From NCBI GenBank assembly GCA_963931925.1, contig OZ007581.1:13036162-13100161 (forward strand): a stretch of 64,000 nucleotides of DNA, in the 5' to 3' direction. This document shows positions 8,545-21,313 of the stretch, piece by piece. The notes under the pieces were generated by a model. The model was not told the DNA's origin, did not search any database, and was given only the letters and a program-made list of their open reading frames with translations. The stretch comes from Onchidella celtica. Its lineage: Eukaryota; Mollusca; Gastropoda; Systellommatophora; Onchidiidae. The translations under genes and the position numbers were made by a program. Position 1 is the first letter of the stretch; every line of letters starts with the position of its first letter.

Positions 8545-11367
8545 CAACATTTTGAGGTGATACTTAAAATGGCTGCTGCTTTTCCTTTAACTTTTACATG
8601 GCTTCAAAGGAAAACATCTGTCCCAGCTGTTATATTAATTTCAATGTATTTGTAATTTAAAAATTTTTTTAGCAAGACCTAGTGCCGTTCATATAGATCA
8701 AAATTGCATGAAATTTCACATGTGTCTTCCTTTCGACCCGCAGATGATTCTTTTTTAGATCTAAAGACTTGGACTGGTGTGGAAGTATTTCTTTTTTGAG
8801 TTTGCTTTGTGTTACTGACTGACCACCTCCGATCCTTCATTTTCATGAACGCAAGAGCCCATGACATCATCATCATTTCCTGAAAAATTCTTGGTGTGCA
8901 CCACGGGACACTGTGTACTGTTCTATCTACCTAGCTGAGTTTTGTGGATGACCCTTCGCATCTCTGCATTAATGATAATCTTTTTTGTGCTCATTCCATT
9001 CCATCTCATGTGGCGTCTTTTGTTTTTTACCATCCGAAGAATGGAGCAGTTACTAGAAAATGAATAAATAATAATAACAGAAGGCAGTACTCTCTAGTTA
9101 CCCAGTTTCTAAAACCTCAATGGATGAAAAGGTATCATAAGTTAAAAATAAAAAATTAAAATATGAGTTTTTCACTTACTATTTTCACATCCTTTGGCAC
9201 GGCTGTTAACAAGCAGTAATCTAGTTGCCGAGCGGCCCGGTCCGCTCTCCGTATCGTGACCTGGTCACGACCCAGGTCAACGGGGTCAGCCGCCTGTGTT
9301 CACGGGGGATTCCCTTTCCCGCGGAGCGCTTTTATTATGTTGTATTTTTCGAGTAACAAACGCAAACACTGCGCTCAAACTATTTCATCGACTACATTTT
9401 AATACATACATGCTAAATAATTGACATATCATACACGCGTAAACGAAATTATACATCTGTACCAAATACTGTCACAGAGATAAACAGCTACAAAGATGAA
9501 TAGTAATTTAACAAATGCGTCAGAGGTCATAATTTTCAAACTTAAAATTTAACGTGATCTCCTCCCACTAGCGAGAAGAAATGAACACACAATAATAAGA
9601 ATATGTAACATTTCTTAACTTACGTGACTGCATCATTGAGAAGTTCTTCAATTCAGAGTTATGTAGGATAGAATGTAATGTTAAATTTTCCATAGGCTCA
9701 AATTTACGGCGATCCTGCACTTGACATATTACATATAAAAAATACAGTTGTACACTTGCTTTATGTAGAATTTATTGGTCTACTTCATTTTCCTCCGTTT
9801 AATGGGTGGTGCAGAGGCCAAGAGTTCTGGAGGGATTTGCAAATTCTGTGACTTAATGACAGTTTTCAGCTACTGTGTTTCACAGTTTCGAACGGCTGCC
9901 ACTCGTCTGTCTAATTTGGCCACAGATGCGTGGATGAGCTCCCGCAGACCTCCCCTTTCTTTCCATATTCCGAAAAAAATTATTTTTTTTTATCAAAAAA
10001 TGGGCTGGCGTCTCCAATACGCAGTAGACGTCTGACCCAGGTAAACGGACAGACAGCTGGCCATCACTTGCTTCTAGAAGTGTCGTGTTCTGAAAACCCC
10101 GATTTAAAAAAAAAAAATCAAACATGCTCTGGCGTATTCAATACACGGCAATAGACGTCTGACCCAGGCAAGCAATCCTTCCCATACCACCTTCACTCCC
10201 CCACTCGCACTGGGTTATGGCACACAATCGTCATGTAACATCTCTGGTGGGCATCAAAGTGAGTAGTGTGACACTTCCCTAGACATGCCGGCGCCTACTA
10301 GTCTCGAAACTGTTCTCCGGGAAAACCTCTGAATGGGCATTACCGCTATGCAGGTGCCCCCCACGTTACTTCCTATCCAACCCTCCCTACCCCCCAACCG
10401 AGTGGGCACGTACCCTACTGCTCAAAGAAAAATACATACAACTGTATCGGCCAAGCCACACTATGAAAAAGCATAATAATAAGTAATTTTTGGTGTGGTC
10501 GGCAAAAACTTGACTTAATTTTTTTTTCTCTTTTTTCCTGGAAACGGGGAGATTTCAAAGGAAAACGGAGAGGGCGGGGTTTTGTCATAAAAACGGGGAG
10601 ACTCCGGCACGGAGAGACTTGGGAGGTCTGGCTGTTTCTACTATGCTTTGTTTGTTTGTGCGTTCCTGTGTTTACTTGTCAACGTATGAAGTAAGGTCCG
10701 TATTTGTATGCTTTCCTTTTCCGAAGTTTTTGTTTTTTTGGTATTCTTCCACCACATGTTCTGCACAGTTCATGAAGATATTTAATATGCAAGTCTTCTG
10801 TGTGATCTTTCATTCTGAATACTGTTATTCAGATAAAATAAAGAAAACCTACCTTCGCAATGATGTAAAAAATAGCGTGATGGCGTCTTCAGCAACACAC
10901 TTGCCAATGCTGGTCAAGTTTTAAAAAATCATATAAAATCACACGTGTACTGCTCAAACGTCAAACGTGCACATTTTATTGAGTATCCATTTTCCGACTG
11001 GAATAACAAATAACTGTAGAAAACGTGGGCTGAACTGCCGAGATATTTAAATCCAAATTAAAATAATAGTGAAAACTGATTTTCGGATGAATAGAAACAT
11101 ACACTGAATAAATCCTTCGAAATAATTAACACATATAAACTCAGATGGGGGAAAGTTATATCGGCTTGTCGGTAAAAGGCCGGGCTTTAAAATGGCATCT
11201 CGGATGGGGGGTCTAGCATTGCTTGATCGGGAGATATCGGCATGTAAAGATATGCAGAAATTAATAGAATCGCGCTACTCAGGCAGGGCCAGTGAGCGCC
11301 TCGCCGTCACGGTAATGACCGTGGCAGACAGATATTTATTACCCCTTCACGGGGGGTCAGCGGGAGG
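8545..11367. other. Unassigned sequence
   Basis: No convincing gene. A 17-mer tagacgtctgacccagg occurs at 10025 and 10152 within a weakly duplicated block. A 15-bp palindrome, cgtgacctggtcacg, lies near 9255. The motif acggggaga recurs at about 10546-10620. Confidence 0.4.
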
Positions 11368-11696
11368 CTACAGCAGGCAACTAAAGTAGCGCTTTCGGTG
11401 TCTTATTAACAGCCGTGTTGGTGTTTTTCCGCATTTCATTCTCACCCCCTCTTTCTCCAACTGGCTCAACCTTTTCTCTATTTCATGTATTTTGTCACCT
11501 CTTTCATCAGTCTCATCAATATTTTTCTCAATCCTATCCACTTTCTGCCCCATCTTATCCACTTTCTCCTCAGTTTTATCCACTTTCTCCTCTATCTTGT
11601 CCACTTTCTCTCGTGCAGCCGACATGGCATGATGGAGTGATTGACCCCTGGTCTCTAGTGTGTCCATCCAATGTCGGAGAGATTCCATCTGTTCCT
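11368..11696 (-). CDS. Putative terminal exon, heptad coiled coil
   Basis: On the minus strand a pyrimidine-rich acceptor (tttgcgacag) precedes an open frame to a stop at 11368. After an EEQMESLRHW start it encodes a run of seven-residue repeats of the type VDKIEEK, VDKTEEK, VDKMGQK, VDRIEKN, IDETDER, an obvious coiled coil. A basic tail, RHRKRYFSCLL, follows. It begins with two bases of a split codon, which matches the one base left by the exon ending at 30088. It may therefore be the last exon of the same gene across an intron of about 18.4 kb; that link is inference. No family is recognised. Confidence 0.45.
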
Positions 11697-13024
11697 CTGT
11701 CGCAAACAAAAACATTCAGACACACACTGAAATGTTGTACAAAAATGGAAATGACAGAATACTCGGATTGGCGTGAGAAGTGCAACATTAAATTGTAATA
11801 TATCATTCAACTGTCACTAGTCATTCACATTGTCATTTTCCACTCTGACAAAATAAGTAAAGTGCCAATTAAACCTGACATAATTTTTTTTTTAATTAGG
11901 AAATTTTTCTTTTTTTTATGCTTTTAGTTTACTTTGGAAAGTAACAATCTTCCCTAATTCAAAGTTTAGACAATGTTACATGTACACATAAAAAGTGTCA
12001 TACAAAAACATAATCTTTATCGGTTATTGTTTTCTTCTTGTCAGAAAATGTGATATTTCCACATAAACTTGACACCTTTGCCACCAGTGTCAATATAACA
12101 TATTATTGGGTATTTGCCATAATTATTGTTATATGTGACATTTTGCCGATTTTGCTGTTTTTTCATGAAAGTGGTTCCCTCACTCCTAATTTCATTATGT
12201 ATATAATTATGTCAGTTCAACTGGTTAAAAACTTTTCGAGATACAGTCCAATCCATTTATCTTGACATGGCTTTTGTCGACATTCTGGGTAACTCAACAC
12301 AATATTTAAGTCCCAGCCTGTTCCTTCTTTAATGCTACTAAATATTTCCCCGTAATCCGACGTGTTACTCCATTCTTTCCTCTTATATCGACACATTTCT
12401 CCCCGACCACGGCAAAACAAGTGCACAAGATCTACTACTGTGCTACCAAAAATGCCCACGCAACTCCCCGATAATAGGACCTTTTTATTTCTTTTTGCGA
12501 TGCTGGCGGGGAGGGCTAGAGGAGGGGGTGTGTGGACACAGAAGATGACCCTTGGCTTCAGTAACGCGAGTATGGAGCGTCATGCATAAGTGTACGGTAG
12601 TAAAGTTACAGACTACTATAGACTGAGTAATTTTTTTTCCCGCAAAACATTCGTGCGCCGTTGATACTAGGCCTTTACCTGGATCTCTTGGTTACCTGCC
12701 GTACTGTATGTGCATCGTTATCATTACTTCTTCAGAAGAAACAGTCAGATCGAGGTTAAAAAAAGAAAGTAAAACACGGTGCATTTGATAGCTACAGCAT
12801 TTCGCTGATCTGCTATTTCGACTTTCTCTTTATTCGACACAAGTCAGACGGTCCGGCTGATGTCGAGATATTAGGATTGCGCTGTATGTGCTTGTGACGT
12901 AATGTTGTATGCGTTTTGGATGTTGTCAGGGGGACATAGACTAATTACAAAGCCAAAAAGAGAAAATACAGAGTTGTGTCCACTGTTCAGCTATAGCTTT
13001 CTATGTAAAACACTACGTCCCTCT
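11697..13024. other. Unassigned sequence left of the solo LTR
   Basis: Mostly AT-rich with no supported gene. The stretch 12981-13016 (gttcagctatagctttct) recurs at about 53590-53626, marking a dispersed repeat of unknown type. Confidence 0.4.
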
Positions 13025-13770
13025 TGTCACGAGCGAGTGAGCGAGGATCAATAGTTACGGGGAGAAGGGGGTAGAGTAAGATTAACTCACGGCCCACAAT
13101 TAATGGAAAGCATGGAATGTTGTGAGTTTGGGGGGGGGGGGGGGGGGGGGTTGGATGAGGCGAGATCGGTGTGCTTACAGTCACTGCAAGTTAAGAAGTC
13201 CAAGGGGACAGACGTGAAGAAAGCAATCGGGAGATTGTGTGTTTTCCAGTGATGACTGGTAGGTTGAACTATGATTGATAATTATGATGATTGATGTACT
13301 ATATTCTCCTATGACCATGATGTAAATAAGTTATATGTGAGGAATGTGAAAGTCATTGATTACTGTGTATAGAGATGTGCGCAATGAGCGATAGATGTAA
13401 GTTAGGATCATGGATTCGTAGCGAGTCTGAGTACTGTGTAATACGGTAGAGGTGTGTTACCGTAGAGAAGTGCAGATGTGTGGTGAGTGAAATGTGGACT
13501 GTTGTGTGTACGCTTGATGGTTCGTAATGAGTGGTGAAGTGGATAGTAATTGTATGGTGTTATAGAGATGTAATGTTATTCTTATAGGTGCCGGGGTCGG
13601 GCCGTGAGGCTACCCGTGGTGGAGAGACTAGTACCGGGGATAGGCCAGCATAAGCGAGATGCCTGGGTTGGGCAGAAGGCTACCCACAGGCCAGCCTGAG
13701 TGAAGCTGTCGCGCGGGACAGCGAGAGCACATTAGTCGTGGCAGTCTGGCCACAGACAGGGACGTTATGT
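13025..13770 (+). mobile_element. Left half of an interrupted solo LTR (same family as the 33.7-kb element)
   Basis: It starts tgtcacgag like the LTR at 33701 and can be followed through ggtagagtaag, tcactgcaagtta, ataggccagcata and gtcgtggcagtc blocks to about 13769. About 330 bp absent from the reference LTR lies at 13260-13590. The matching right half is at 25411-25762. The flanks cctct (13020-13024) and cctat (25763-25767) fit a decayed 5-bp TSD, so both halves belong to one insertion. Confidence 0.8.
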
Positions 13771-13862
13771 ATAGGTGGAACTTGAGTCGCGGGATGGACA
13801 CACCCCCGCCGCCATTTTGTTAGACCAGGCGGGTTTGTTTACTTCGGCTTCCCGTTAGGAAG

Positions 13863-14060
13863 CATGGATCCTGTGATTGCACAGAGGTTTTGTGACAAGT
13901 TTAAACTTATTAATGGGGTTCACCCAGACACTGTGAAAGACTGTGAGTGGAACAAAGATGTGACTGCATTTCCTCCCATCACACAATCATGCTGAGATAT
14001 TTTCATAGTACTTACACTTACTGTCAGTGCCTACACCCACGAGCTGTTCAAGATAAATTT
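13863..14060 (+). pseudogene. Possible exon relic of a YqaJ/SWIM-type protein
   Basis: An ATG at 13863 opens 44 codons ending CEWNKDVTAFPPIT before a stop. A shifted frame then gives YLTLTVSAYTHELFK-like text, reminiscent of proteins with YqaJ-like nuclease domains that are common in invertebrate mobile sequences. The resemblance is from memory of the motif only and is weak. Confidence 0.25.
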
Positions 14061-15251
14061 TGGAATTAGCACCCCATACCTGTCAGTATTAGGCTACCCT
14101 GTTTTGTTTTTAATGTTCTTCCCCATCCCTAACCCTAAAATGGATTAGATCTATCAAATGTGGACACTTGATATTAAATTAGTGGAGGAATCATAATCAT
14201 CGAGTAGACTGGCTCTAGATCTAGATCTAGATTCTATATAATCGGGGAGTGACGATGTGGGTGCTGTTTTAGCAACAACTGTAACAAGGTGTTATAGACC
14301 CTGTCATGATTCGGATGTTGTTAAAACTCACGCAGAGAGTGAGTTGTTGTTGTTTTACCAGGGCCATGAGAAATTGGCTGGTGGCCTTGAACGGCCCTCG
14401 CGAATTATAGTTGGTGAGTAAATAAATGTAAAGTTAAACTGTTAGATTCACGCTTGTGGGTTTTAATGTTCGTGATTAATAAGTAATGGAGTAGGGGTGA
14501 AACAAGGTGGGGCTAGTTGACATTGTTAAGTATGACTAGACAAGTTTTTGCACGTTAACTGGCTGGTAGAATAGTGCAGACGTATTACTACAATTAAAAT
14601 GGTGGGAGGTTTCGACCTATGAGATAGCTGAACTAATTGGGCCAGCGGACTAGCACGCTGGGTAGTTAGATAGTATAAGACATCGTGTAACGTTCAGATT
14701 TGGTGAATACAGACGAGCAGAAGCATCGTGTCGTGAAGTATCTCCGGTTGACCAGTACCTGAACTGTGTGCTTTGAAGACAAGAAGTCCTTGCTAACGGA
14801 CTGACTGAGCTCTAGAAAGAAAGGTCTGAGTGGGCTGACCTTTGAAAGCCCACGCTGCGCTATATTGATGTTCGCGCCTACCAGTAGGCGTGAGCAATGG
14901 TAATATATCTTATTTATTCAAGCATAATAGAGATCGGAGATAGAGAGAGAACTACAGCCTCATAGGAAGACTAAGGAAACCCCAGCTGGCACTCGACCAC
15001 GAGTGTCCTATATTATAGATCTATTGCCATAGTATGATTGGAATAATATAGCAGATTGTTGATGAATTGAATAGTGATTGTGCATAAAATATAGTCTTTT
15101 GGCAACTGCTTAAATTACCTACAAGCCGAAGAGTGCTTCTGTAGGCTTTGAACATACTGGGCTCTCCTAACACTCAAGCCCATATGATTTAGGGAGAGTT
15201 TGCCTGGCGACTGGCCAGTGGCGACTCAACTGTCACTTTAAATTGATATCT

Positions 15252-18200
15252 ATATATGGCCTTTAGCGTCTTTACAGACGGTCTTAGCAGCTAGAATATT
15301 CACTTTCACTTTGACTGACAGCTTCTCTCGTGGCTTATTCTACCAATGTTTGACCCGAGAGTGCGATGGCAGTGATTGCAGGTCAGTCTTTTGGGTTCAC
15401 TTTGGCGAGTGTTTTCATTCCGCCTCTGTCGTTTTGTCAGGTATGTTTCTTTTGCCTTGAAGTCTATTGTGAGCGTGCCACTGCGCAATTTTTGTCTCCA
15501 CCTGCTTCGATCATTTGCAAGGTTCTCCCATTCATTGGGGTCGATGTTGAATGCTTTCATCGTGACCTTGCAAGTGTCTTTGAATCGCAGATGTGGCCTA
15601 CCTCTGGGTCGGTTGCCAGTAGCAAGTTCCCCGTAGAGAATTTGTCTGGGGATGCGATCATTTTCCATACGGTGGAGATGTCCAAGCCACCGCAGTCTTT
15701 TTTTGCCTAGGAGAGCCTGAGTTGATGGAATGTTGGCTCGGCTCAGAACTTCGATATTTGAGATCCTGTCTTGCCACTTGATCTTCAGAATTTTGCGTAG
15801 GCAGCGCAGGTGGAAGGAGTTGAGGGATCTTTCATGTTTGGAGTAGGTGGTCCAGGTCTCTGAGCCATACAGCAGGGTGCTTAGGACGCAAGTTTGGTAC
15901 ACGAGTACCTTTGTTTTGATGGTCAGCTTGCTATTGTTCCACACCCTTTTTGAGAGTTTGCCAAAAGCTGTGGCCGCCTTTCCTATTCTGGCATTTATTT
16001 CAGTTGTTATGTCTGTGCTACCACTGATGGTTGAGCCTAGGTAGCAGAATTTTCCCACTTGCTCCAGAGGAGAGCCATTCAGCATGATTGGGTTGGGGTT
16101 TCTCAAGCCTTGTGTCAAAACTACAGTTTTTGAGACACTGATCTTTAGCATGAATTTGTCACAGGCTTTGGCAAGGCTATTGATGAGAGCCTGGAGCGTG
16201 GTTTCATCGTGGGCCACGATTGCAGCATCATCTGCGAAGAGGAGCTCTTGTAACATAATATGCTCTGTACGAGATTTTGCTTTTAGTCTGGCAACATTAA
16301 AAATGGAGCCGTCCACTCTGGTGTTAATAAGTACTCCACTTGAACATTGACCAAAGGCATTCTTGAGTAGGGCTGCAAAATATATACCAAATAATTTAGG
16401 AGCAAGAACACATCCCTGCTTCACACCGCTGTTTACAGCAAATGAATTGGATGTGCAGCCCTCAAAGTTGACACATGCCCTCATGTCAGTGTGGAAGGAT
16501 GCAATAAGTTTTAGCAATGTTGGTGGACAGCCTATGGATTTAAGGACTGCATACAGGCCAGATCGGCTTACGGTGTCGAAAGCCTTTGTTAGGTCCACAA
16601 AGCATGTTATAAGCGGCCTGTTTTGTTCTTTACATTTTTCTTGGATTTGCCGAAGTGCAAATATCATGTCAATAGTTGATCGTTTGCTTCGAAAGCCACA
16701 TTGTGTTTCTGGTAAGACTTTTTCCGCCAGTTGTTGAAGGCGGCAGTGGATGACGCGAGCAAAAGCCTTTCCAGTAATGCTGAGGAGGGATATGCCTCGA
16801 TAGTTGTTGCAGTCGCCTTTGTCTCCTTTGTTCTTGTAAAGTGTGACAATTTTGGCGTCTCTCATATCATGTGGTATCACGCCTTCTTTCCAACACTGCA
16901 GTAACAGATTATACAGGTGTGGTAATAGTGGGCCTTTTAGGTCTTTTAACACCTCTGCAGGAATGTTGTCACTTCCTGTGGCTTTTCCAGCAGACAGGTG
17001 GTCGATTGCATTGGAAAGCTCGACTAAGGAAGGTTCAGCGTCAAGTTCGGCCATTATTGGCAGTTTTTGGAGGTGTTCCTCAAAATCTGGTGGAATATTT
17101 TTCTCAGTTGAATATAACAGAGAGTAATGCTCTACCCACCTATTCAGTTGTTCATTTTTATCTGTGATGGGTTCACCATTTACAGACTTAAGTGGGGCGC
17201 TTTTGGTGATGATTGGCCCAAGAGCTACTTTCATCTGACTAAAGGCGGTTTTCATATCTCCCTTTTCATTTGCCTCTTGTATGCTGTTACACAAGTCTGT
17301 CCAGTATTTGTTGGCGCAACGTCTTACCTCCAGCTGAAGTTTAGCTTTTGCATTTTTCAAACAAGTTTTTGTACTCTGATTGCAATTTTTGTTATACTCA
17401 TTGAAAGCAGATTTCTTTTGCTCAATGAGAGGTAGGAGAATTTCGCTGTTCTGGGCTACCCAGTCGTTGTTTGAAACTTTATGCTGTCCAAAAGACTTGA
17501 TGGCACAGTCATGAATTTTTGAACTGAGAGTGTTCCATGTTTCATCTACCGAGTCACATTGGGTGACATTATCCATGCTTTCAGCAAATAACTTTTCAAA
17601 TGACTTTCTATTTGATTCATCTCTGATTGCTGTTACATTGATCTTAGGGATTGAAGGGGCTTTTGATCTGTATATTTTCTTGGCCGAAATTTTGATTTTG
17701 CTGACTACCAGTGCATGGTCGGTGTCACAGTCAGCACTGTGGAGGGAACGAGTTATTTTTATACAGCCCAAACTCTTCCTCCTTGAGAGAATAAGATCTA
17801 ATTGATGCCAATGGCCAGACCTGGGATGGCGCCATGATGTTCTTTGGCATCTCTTAAGGTCAAAGTACGTGTTTGTAACACATAATGAGTTTACGGAGCA
17901 TAGCTCCAGAAGGCGCTGCCCGTTTTCGTTGATGTTGCCAATGCCGAAGTGCCCAATGCACTTTGGCCATGCGGAGTGATCTGCTCCCACTCGAGCGTTA
18001 AAGTCACCCAGAATTAGCAGGCCTTCGGTGAGAGGGATGTTGTGGAGAGTCCTCTGCAATGCCTCGTAGAAAATGTCTTTGGTTTCGTCAGAGGAGGTAA
18101 GTGTTGGGGCATAGACACAGATAATGTTGGTAAAACCAGACCGGGTGTTCAGTCTGAGTGTCATGATGCGTTCTGATACTCCAATTGGAGTTGCGATCGA

Positions 18201-18373
18201 ATTGATAAGGGAGTTTTTTACGGCGAAGCCCACGCCGTGGATTCTCGGCTGTTCGCTGCTAAAGCCCTGCCAGAAGAAGGTGTAGTTTTCTTCTTTGACT
18301 GACCCGGAGTCGGGAAGTCGAGTTTCTTGAAGGGCAGCGATGTCGATGTTTAGTAGCTGAAGTTCTCGATCAT
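15252..18373 (-). mobile_element. 5'-truncated RTE-like non-LTR retrotransposon
   Basis: Flanked by a 10-bp TSD, attgatatct, at 15242-15251 and 18374-18383, inside the G2 solo LTR. It is truncated at its 5' end inside the endonuclease domain. The 3' untranslated region is very short (about 54 bp) and has a small hairpin, cgtct-ttac-agacg, at 15267-15280, without a poly-A tail. Confidence 0.9.
15306..18373 (-). CDS. Endonuclease-reverse transcriptase, N-terminally truncated
   Basis: The frame is open from the element's 5' border. Only a GTG occurs at 18233, which is not a credible start, so the true N-terminus is missing. Upstream of it the frame reads IAALQETRLP and EPRIHGVGFAV, the endonuclease middle. 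GDFNAR and DTDHAL follow, so catalytic Asp and His residues are present while the first Asn motif is lost. RT motifs from the GTG are NYRGISLLS (477), FVDLTKAFD (545), SGVKQGCVLAP (602) and FADD (666-669). The C-terminus carries a CNHC...H...C finger. It resembles the RTE-like family often annotated as craniofacial development protein 2-like. Apart from truncation the frame is intact over about 1,020 codons, so the insertion is recent. Confidence 0.9.
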
Positions 18374-18905
18374 ATTGATATCTAGTTTCGTATAATATAC
18401 CTATTTGCTATTGATTGCAGTACCTCCATAGTTACATGAATATCATTGGTTAAGTTATTAATTAGAGTTTTTTGGTTTGAATATATACCCCTATTGTCTT
18501 TTGTTTTGTTATTAATATTTATGTAAACTATGGCCTGACCGGCCTGACATATATACGCTCTAGTTATTTAATACTTTTCTTGTGTGGTTGTGTCCGAGTG
18601 TGAGTTAGCTGCCTCTCGTGCAGTCGTAACATCCCCAAGACCCTAACTCTGCTCGTGACAGACCCTAGTTAGTATTGTGATGTCAAATTAGGTTTATACA
18701 TTAGGCCTACAATATCGGTTTCAATAGTTTTGCCCAAGAAACCAAAGAATTTTAGTGTAGATATGTCTATATGAACAACATTGTAACACTGCATTCGGAA
18801 CTCCTTCCAAACCAAACCCCTTCATAGCATTTCCCGGTTAGGAACTGGACTAAGCCTAAGGTCTAGGGTTAGCATTAATTTGTGTCCAAGTGGCAGTTTC
18901 TTTGT

Positions 18906-19139
18906 TCATTTTGATCCTTCCTTCATCGCAGGATTAGAAAATATAACCTTGTGGTGAACTGTTACTGTTCTATTGGAGATGACTTTTCGGCCGATGGCCT
19001 TTATCCACTCTCTCCTTCGCCTTCCTAATAAACGCTCAGTGGCCTCGCCCCCATTCTTTCTTATATAAGGAATAGAAAACATCTTTCGTCCAATTTTTGT
19101 GTTGTTGGTGCAGCCAAAAACTGCACACAAGTGCGGCAT
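18906..19139 (-). CDS. THAP-type zinc-finger first exon
   Basis: The ATG at 19139 starts MPHLCAVFGCTNN, followed by FSIPYI and WIKAIGR. This matches the first half of a THAP DNA-binding domain (Cys-x4-Cys, then the FxxP and WxxAI region). The second Cys-x2-His half is absent, as expected if an intron follows; a possible donor is aag-gttata near the 3' end of the frame. THAP domains occur in P-element and Kolobok transposases and in host genes. Its position just inside the right end of TIR element I favours a transposon origin. Confidence 0.6.
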   Translation of the reverse strand: MPHLCAVFGCTNNTKIGRKMFSIPYIRKNGGEATERLLGRRRREWIKAIGRKVISNRTVTVHHKVIFSNPAMKEGSK

Positions 19140-20662
19140 CTATCTCGTTACTCGGTCTGAGACACGGCTATGCACTCGCTTTCAGTCTAACACAGAGATC
19201 TCTGGTCTAACAAAATGGCTGCCTAGCTCCGTAAACAACGCTGTGACGTCACGAAAGTTCCACCTATTAAGATATTAGAGAGTTTTCCCTGGACGTCGGC
19301 GTAGAGTAATTTTGTGCGAAACTAAAATTTGTCGCTCATTGACCCCGGTGCCAAGTATGTCTCGGTCCTAACTAACGTTTTTGAGCAGTCGTAGGATTCG
19401 GGAACACCACGACGGCGTCGCCCGTAAGTATCTAGTGTCTATATTTTGCAATATTTTATGCTTAAATGTTATTTTTATGATCCTTGAACCTCTTGTCCAC
19501 GATGTGAGTAGTGTATACGATTTTAAAAACATTGTTTTAGTTATTCAATTGTAAACACACCAGGGGTTGAATGTGGGCTCATAGATGTGTTTCAAAGATG
19601 GCGGCTGTTGTCCCCATCCCTTCGATTACAACTCTTTTATTCATTTCATGGAGTGTTTACAGCAAGAAAAACCAGAACAATTTGAAATTTCAACTTAGGC
19701 TATTGAGCACCTTTGAAAAATCAAGTGCTAACGTGTGAAAACTGAATCGTTTTGGTGCTAAGTGACTTGTATTCGTCAAAGCGGCGAGCACACAACTTGA
19801 AGTAGTAGATCGAGATCTAGATAGACTAGATCTATGTCGCACATCAGCTAATCAAGGCAAAGTAAGCCCCACTAGAAAGTGTGTGAGAACGGTAGACATG
19901 AATGAAAGTTCATTTCACGAAGATTGTATGCTTTTACCATGCTCAGAGGCATGTTGTGATGATTTTACCTTTAATGTTTTCCCTATTCTTTACTCTAAAT
20001 TTGTTAAACACACACGACGAGAATTAATTCAGGCCCAAGCAAGCATGATTATTTTGTTCTGCACATGAAAACAAACTACATGTAGTATAGTATGCTACTG
20101 CCATTTTGACATTACATCTCACTTCCCTAACTTCCTAAGATTGCATTTATTGATTTAGATTAATTTTTTTTAAACACAACAGATTGCAGTTTGAATTTTT
20201 CTGCTTCTTGTGAATCAAATTCTTCAACACATTGGTGGGGGGTGTCTTGTGTAAGTTGTAACAGAATTTATACTTAACATGTGGTTTAAAAGTAATGAAT
20301 AATGATTTTCATATATAGATCTAGCCTAATATCTGTGCATGCATCCCATGCATTTTCTCTCCATTGATTAAAATGTGAAATCTTGATTTATATAAATACA
20401 CAAAATAATAATATCTGGTACATCATTCATAAGGTCTATCATTTTTCATGTCATGGTAAGGCCACAATCATGCCATAGTTTAGATCCTCTATCAGGAACA
20501 GATCTATAGCAACACTTTTCTGTTAAAATGCTCTATATGGAATGACCTTACACTTACAATAATTTTAAAGCCAGTTGAAACTTACATTTAAACTGGTCAT
20601 CCAAGTATCCAGGGTTACATTATTTGTTTTAATGAATTTTGAAATTTTTTACATATTTGCAG

Positions 20663-21313
20663 ACTCATCATCAAGAAGAGCAGCAGTAGCATCCCCTTCT
20701 CAACAGTTCAAATGTGTGCCAATCTGTGATACAATCATTATAAAGGTAGCTGTGGCTAGTAACCAATATTTTATAGCCTGGAAATTTGAAGACATCCTGT
20801 CTTTTGAGGAAAGGGGCAATTGTTCCTAAATTTTATCAAGAATAAGTTAGTCATATATCAGAACAACATGTTTGTCCACCTATTCCATATTCTAAATTTG
20901 AATGACTTTCAAAGGACTTTGATAGAAGGTAAACTATGTTATGCAAGAGTTTAGTTTATGATAGGCGTCCATTTTTTTCCTTCGATTCCGTCAATTATTT
21001 AGAAAGCATGAAGTCTTAAAATATTATAATTATCATCTTCAAGCATAGTTCTTTCTTAACTTACAAGTTACCTCCCATATGAAGTATCCTTATTAAGCTT
21101 AGAATGATTTTGCTGTTTACTGTTAGGGAGGATGTTGATTGCTTTTGAAAATTAATCATTGTTATCAGCCTGACTTTGTACAGTGTATTTTCTTTTTATT
21201 TTCTTTTTAGAGAGATGAACTATTCAGGAACTTTAGTGCCAAGGCTCTGCAAGTCAAGATCCAATTTATGCCACTTAAAAATTCAGAACACAAGATATGA
21301 CTAGGTTGCAGTG
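20663..21313 (+). other. Possible spliced exons in TIR element II
   Basis: Exon-like blocks are 20663-20745 (acceptor tatttgcag, donor aag-gtagct) and 21211-21313 (acceptor ttctttttag, donor gtg-gtaagtg). A further acceptor, tcttttacag, ends at 21921. The first two join in frame and end at a TGA at 21298. The encoded peptide is short and unrecognised, so these may be noncoding exons or a dead gene. Confidence 0.3.

Larger units (their letters stand above)
14302..18660 (+). mobile_element. Solo LTR, family G2, copy A, with nested LINE
   Basis: It begins tgtcatga and ends tcgtgaca (TG...CA with short inverted ends), flanked by a perfect 5-bp TSD, gaccc, at 14297-14301 and 18661-18665. Without the nested LINE at 15252-18373 it is about 1.23 kb and matches copy B at 23126-24340 in inverted orientation. 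No internal retroelement genes lie between, so it is a solo LTR left by LTR-LTR recombination. Confidence 0.9.
13771..19267. mobile_element. TIR element I, deletion derivative inside the solo LTR
   Basis: The ends are inverted copies: ataggtggaactt at 13771-13783 and its complement at 19255-19267. A second inverted block, gccattttgttagaccag, lies at 13811-13828 and 19202-19219. After removal of the solo LTR at 14302-18660, only about 1.1 kb remains. It carries one inward-facing exon start at each end: a possible YqaJ-family piece on the left and a THAP zinc-finger exon on the right. No clean TSD is visible, and the superfamily is not assigned. Confidence 0.6.

Noticed and set aside
9880-10154. 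Short overlapping frames near 9.9-10.1 kb
   Set aside because: No splice sites, codon pattern or similarity; they look like chance frames in a weak duplication.
15306-18233. GTG at 18233 as the start of the RTE-like protein
   Set aside because: The frame continues upstream with endonuclease sequence to the truncation point. The GTG is an internal Val codon.
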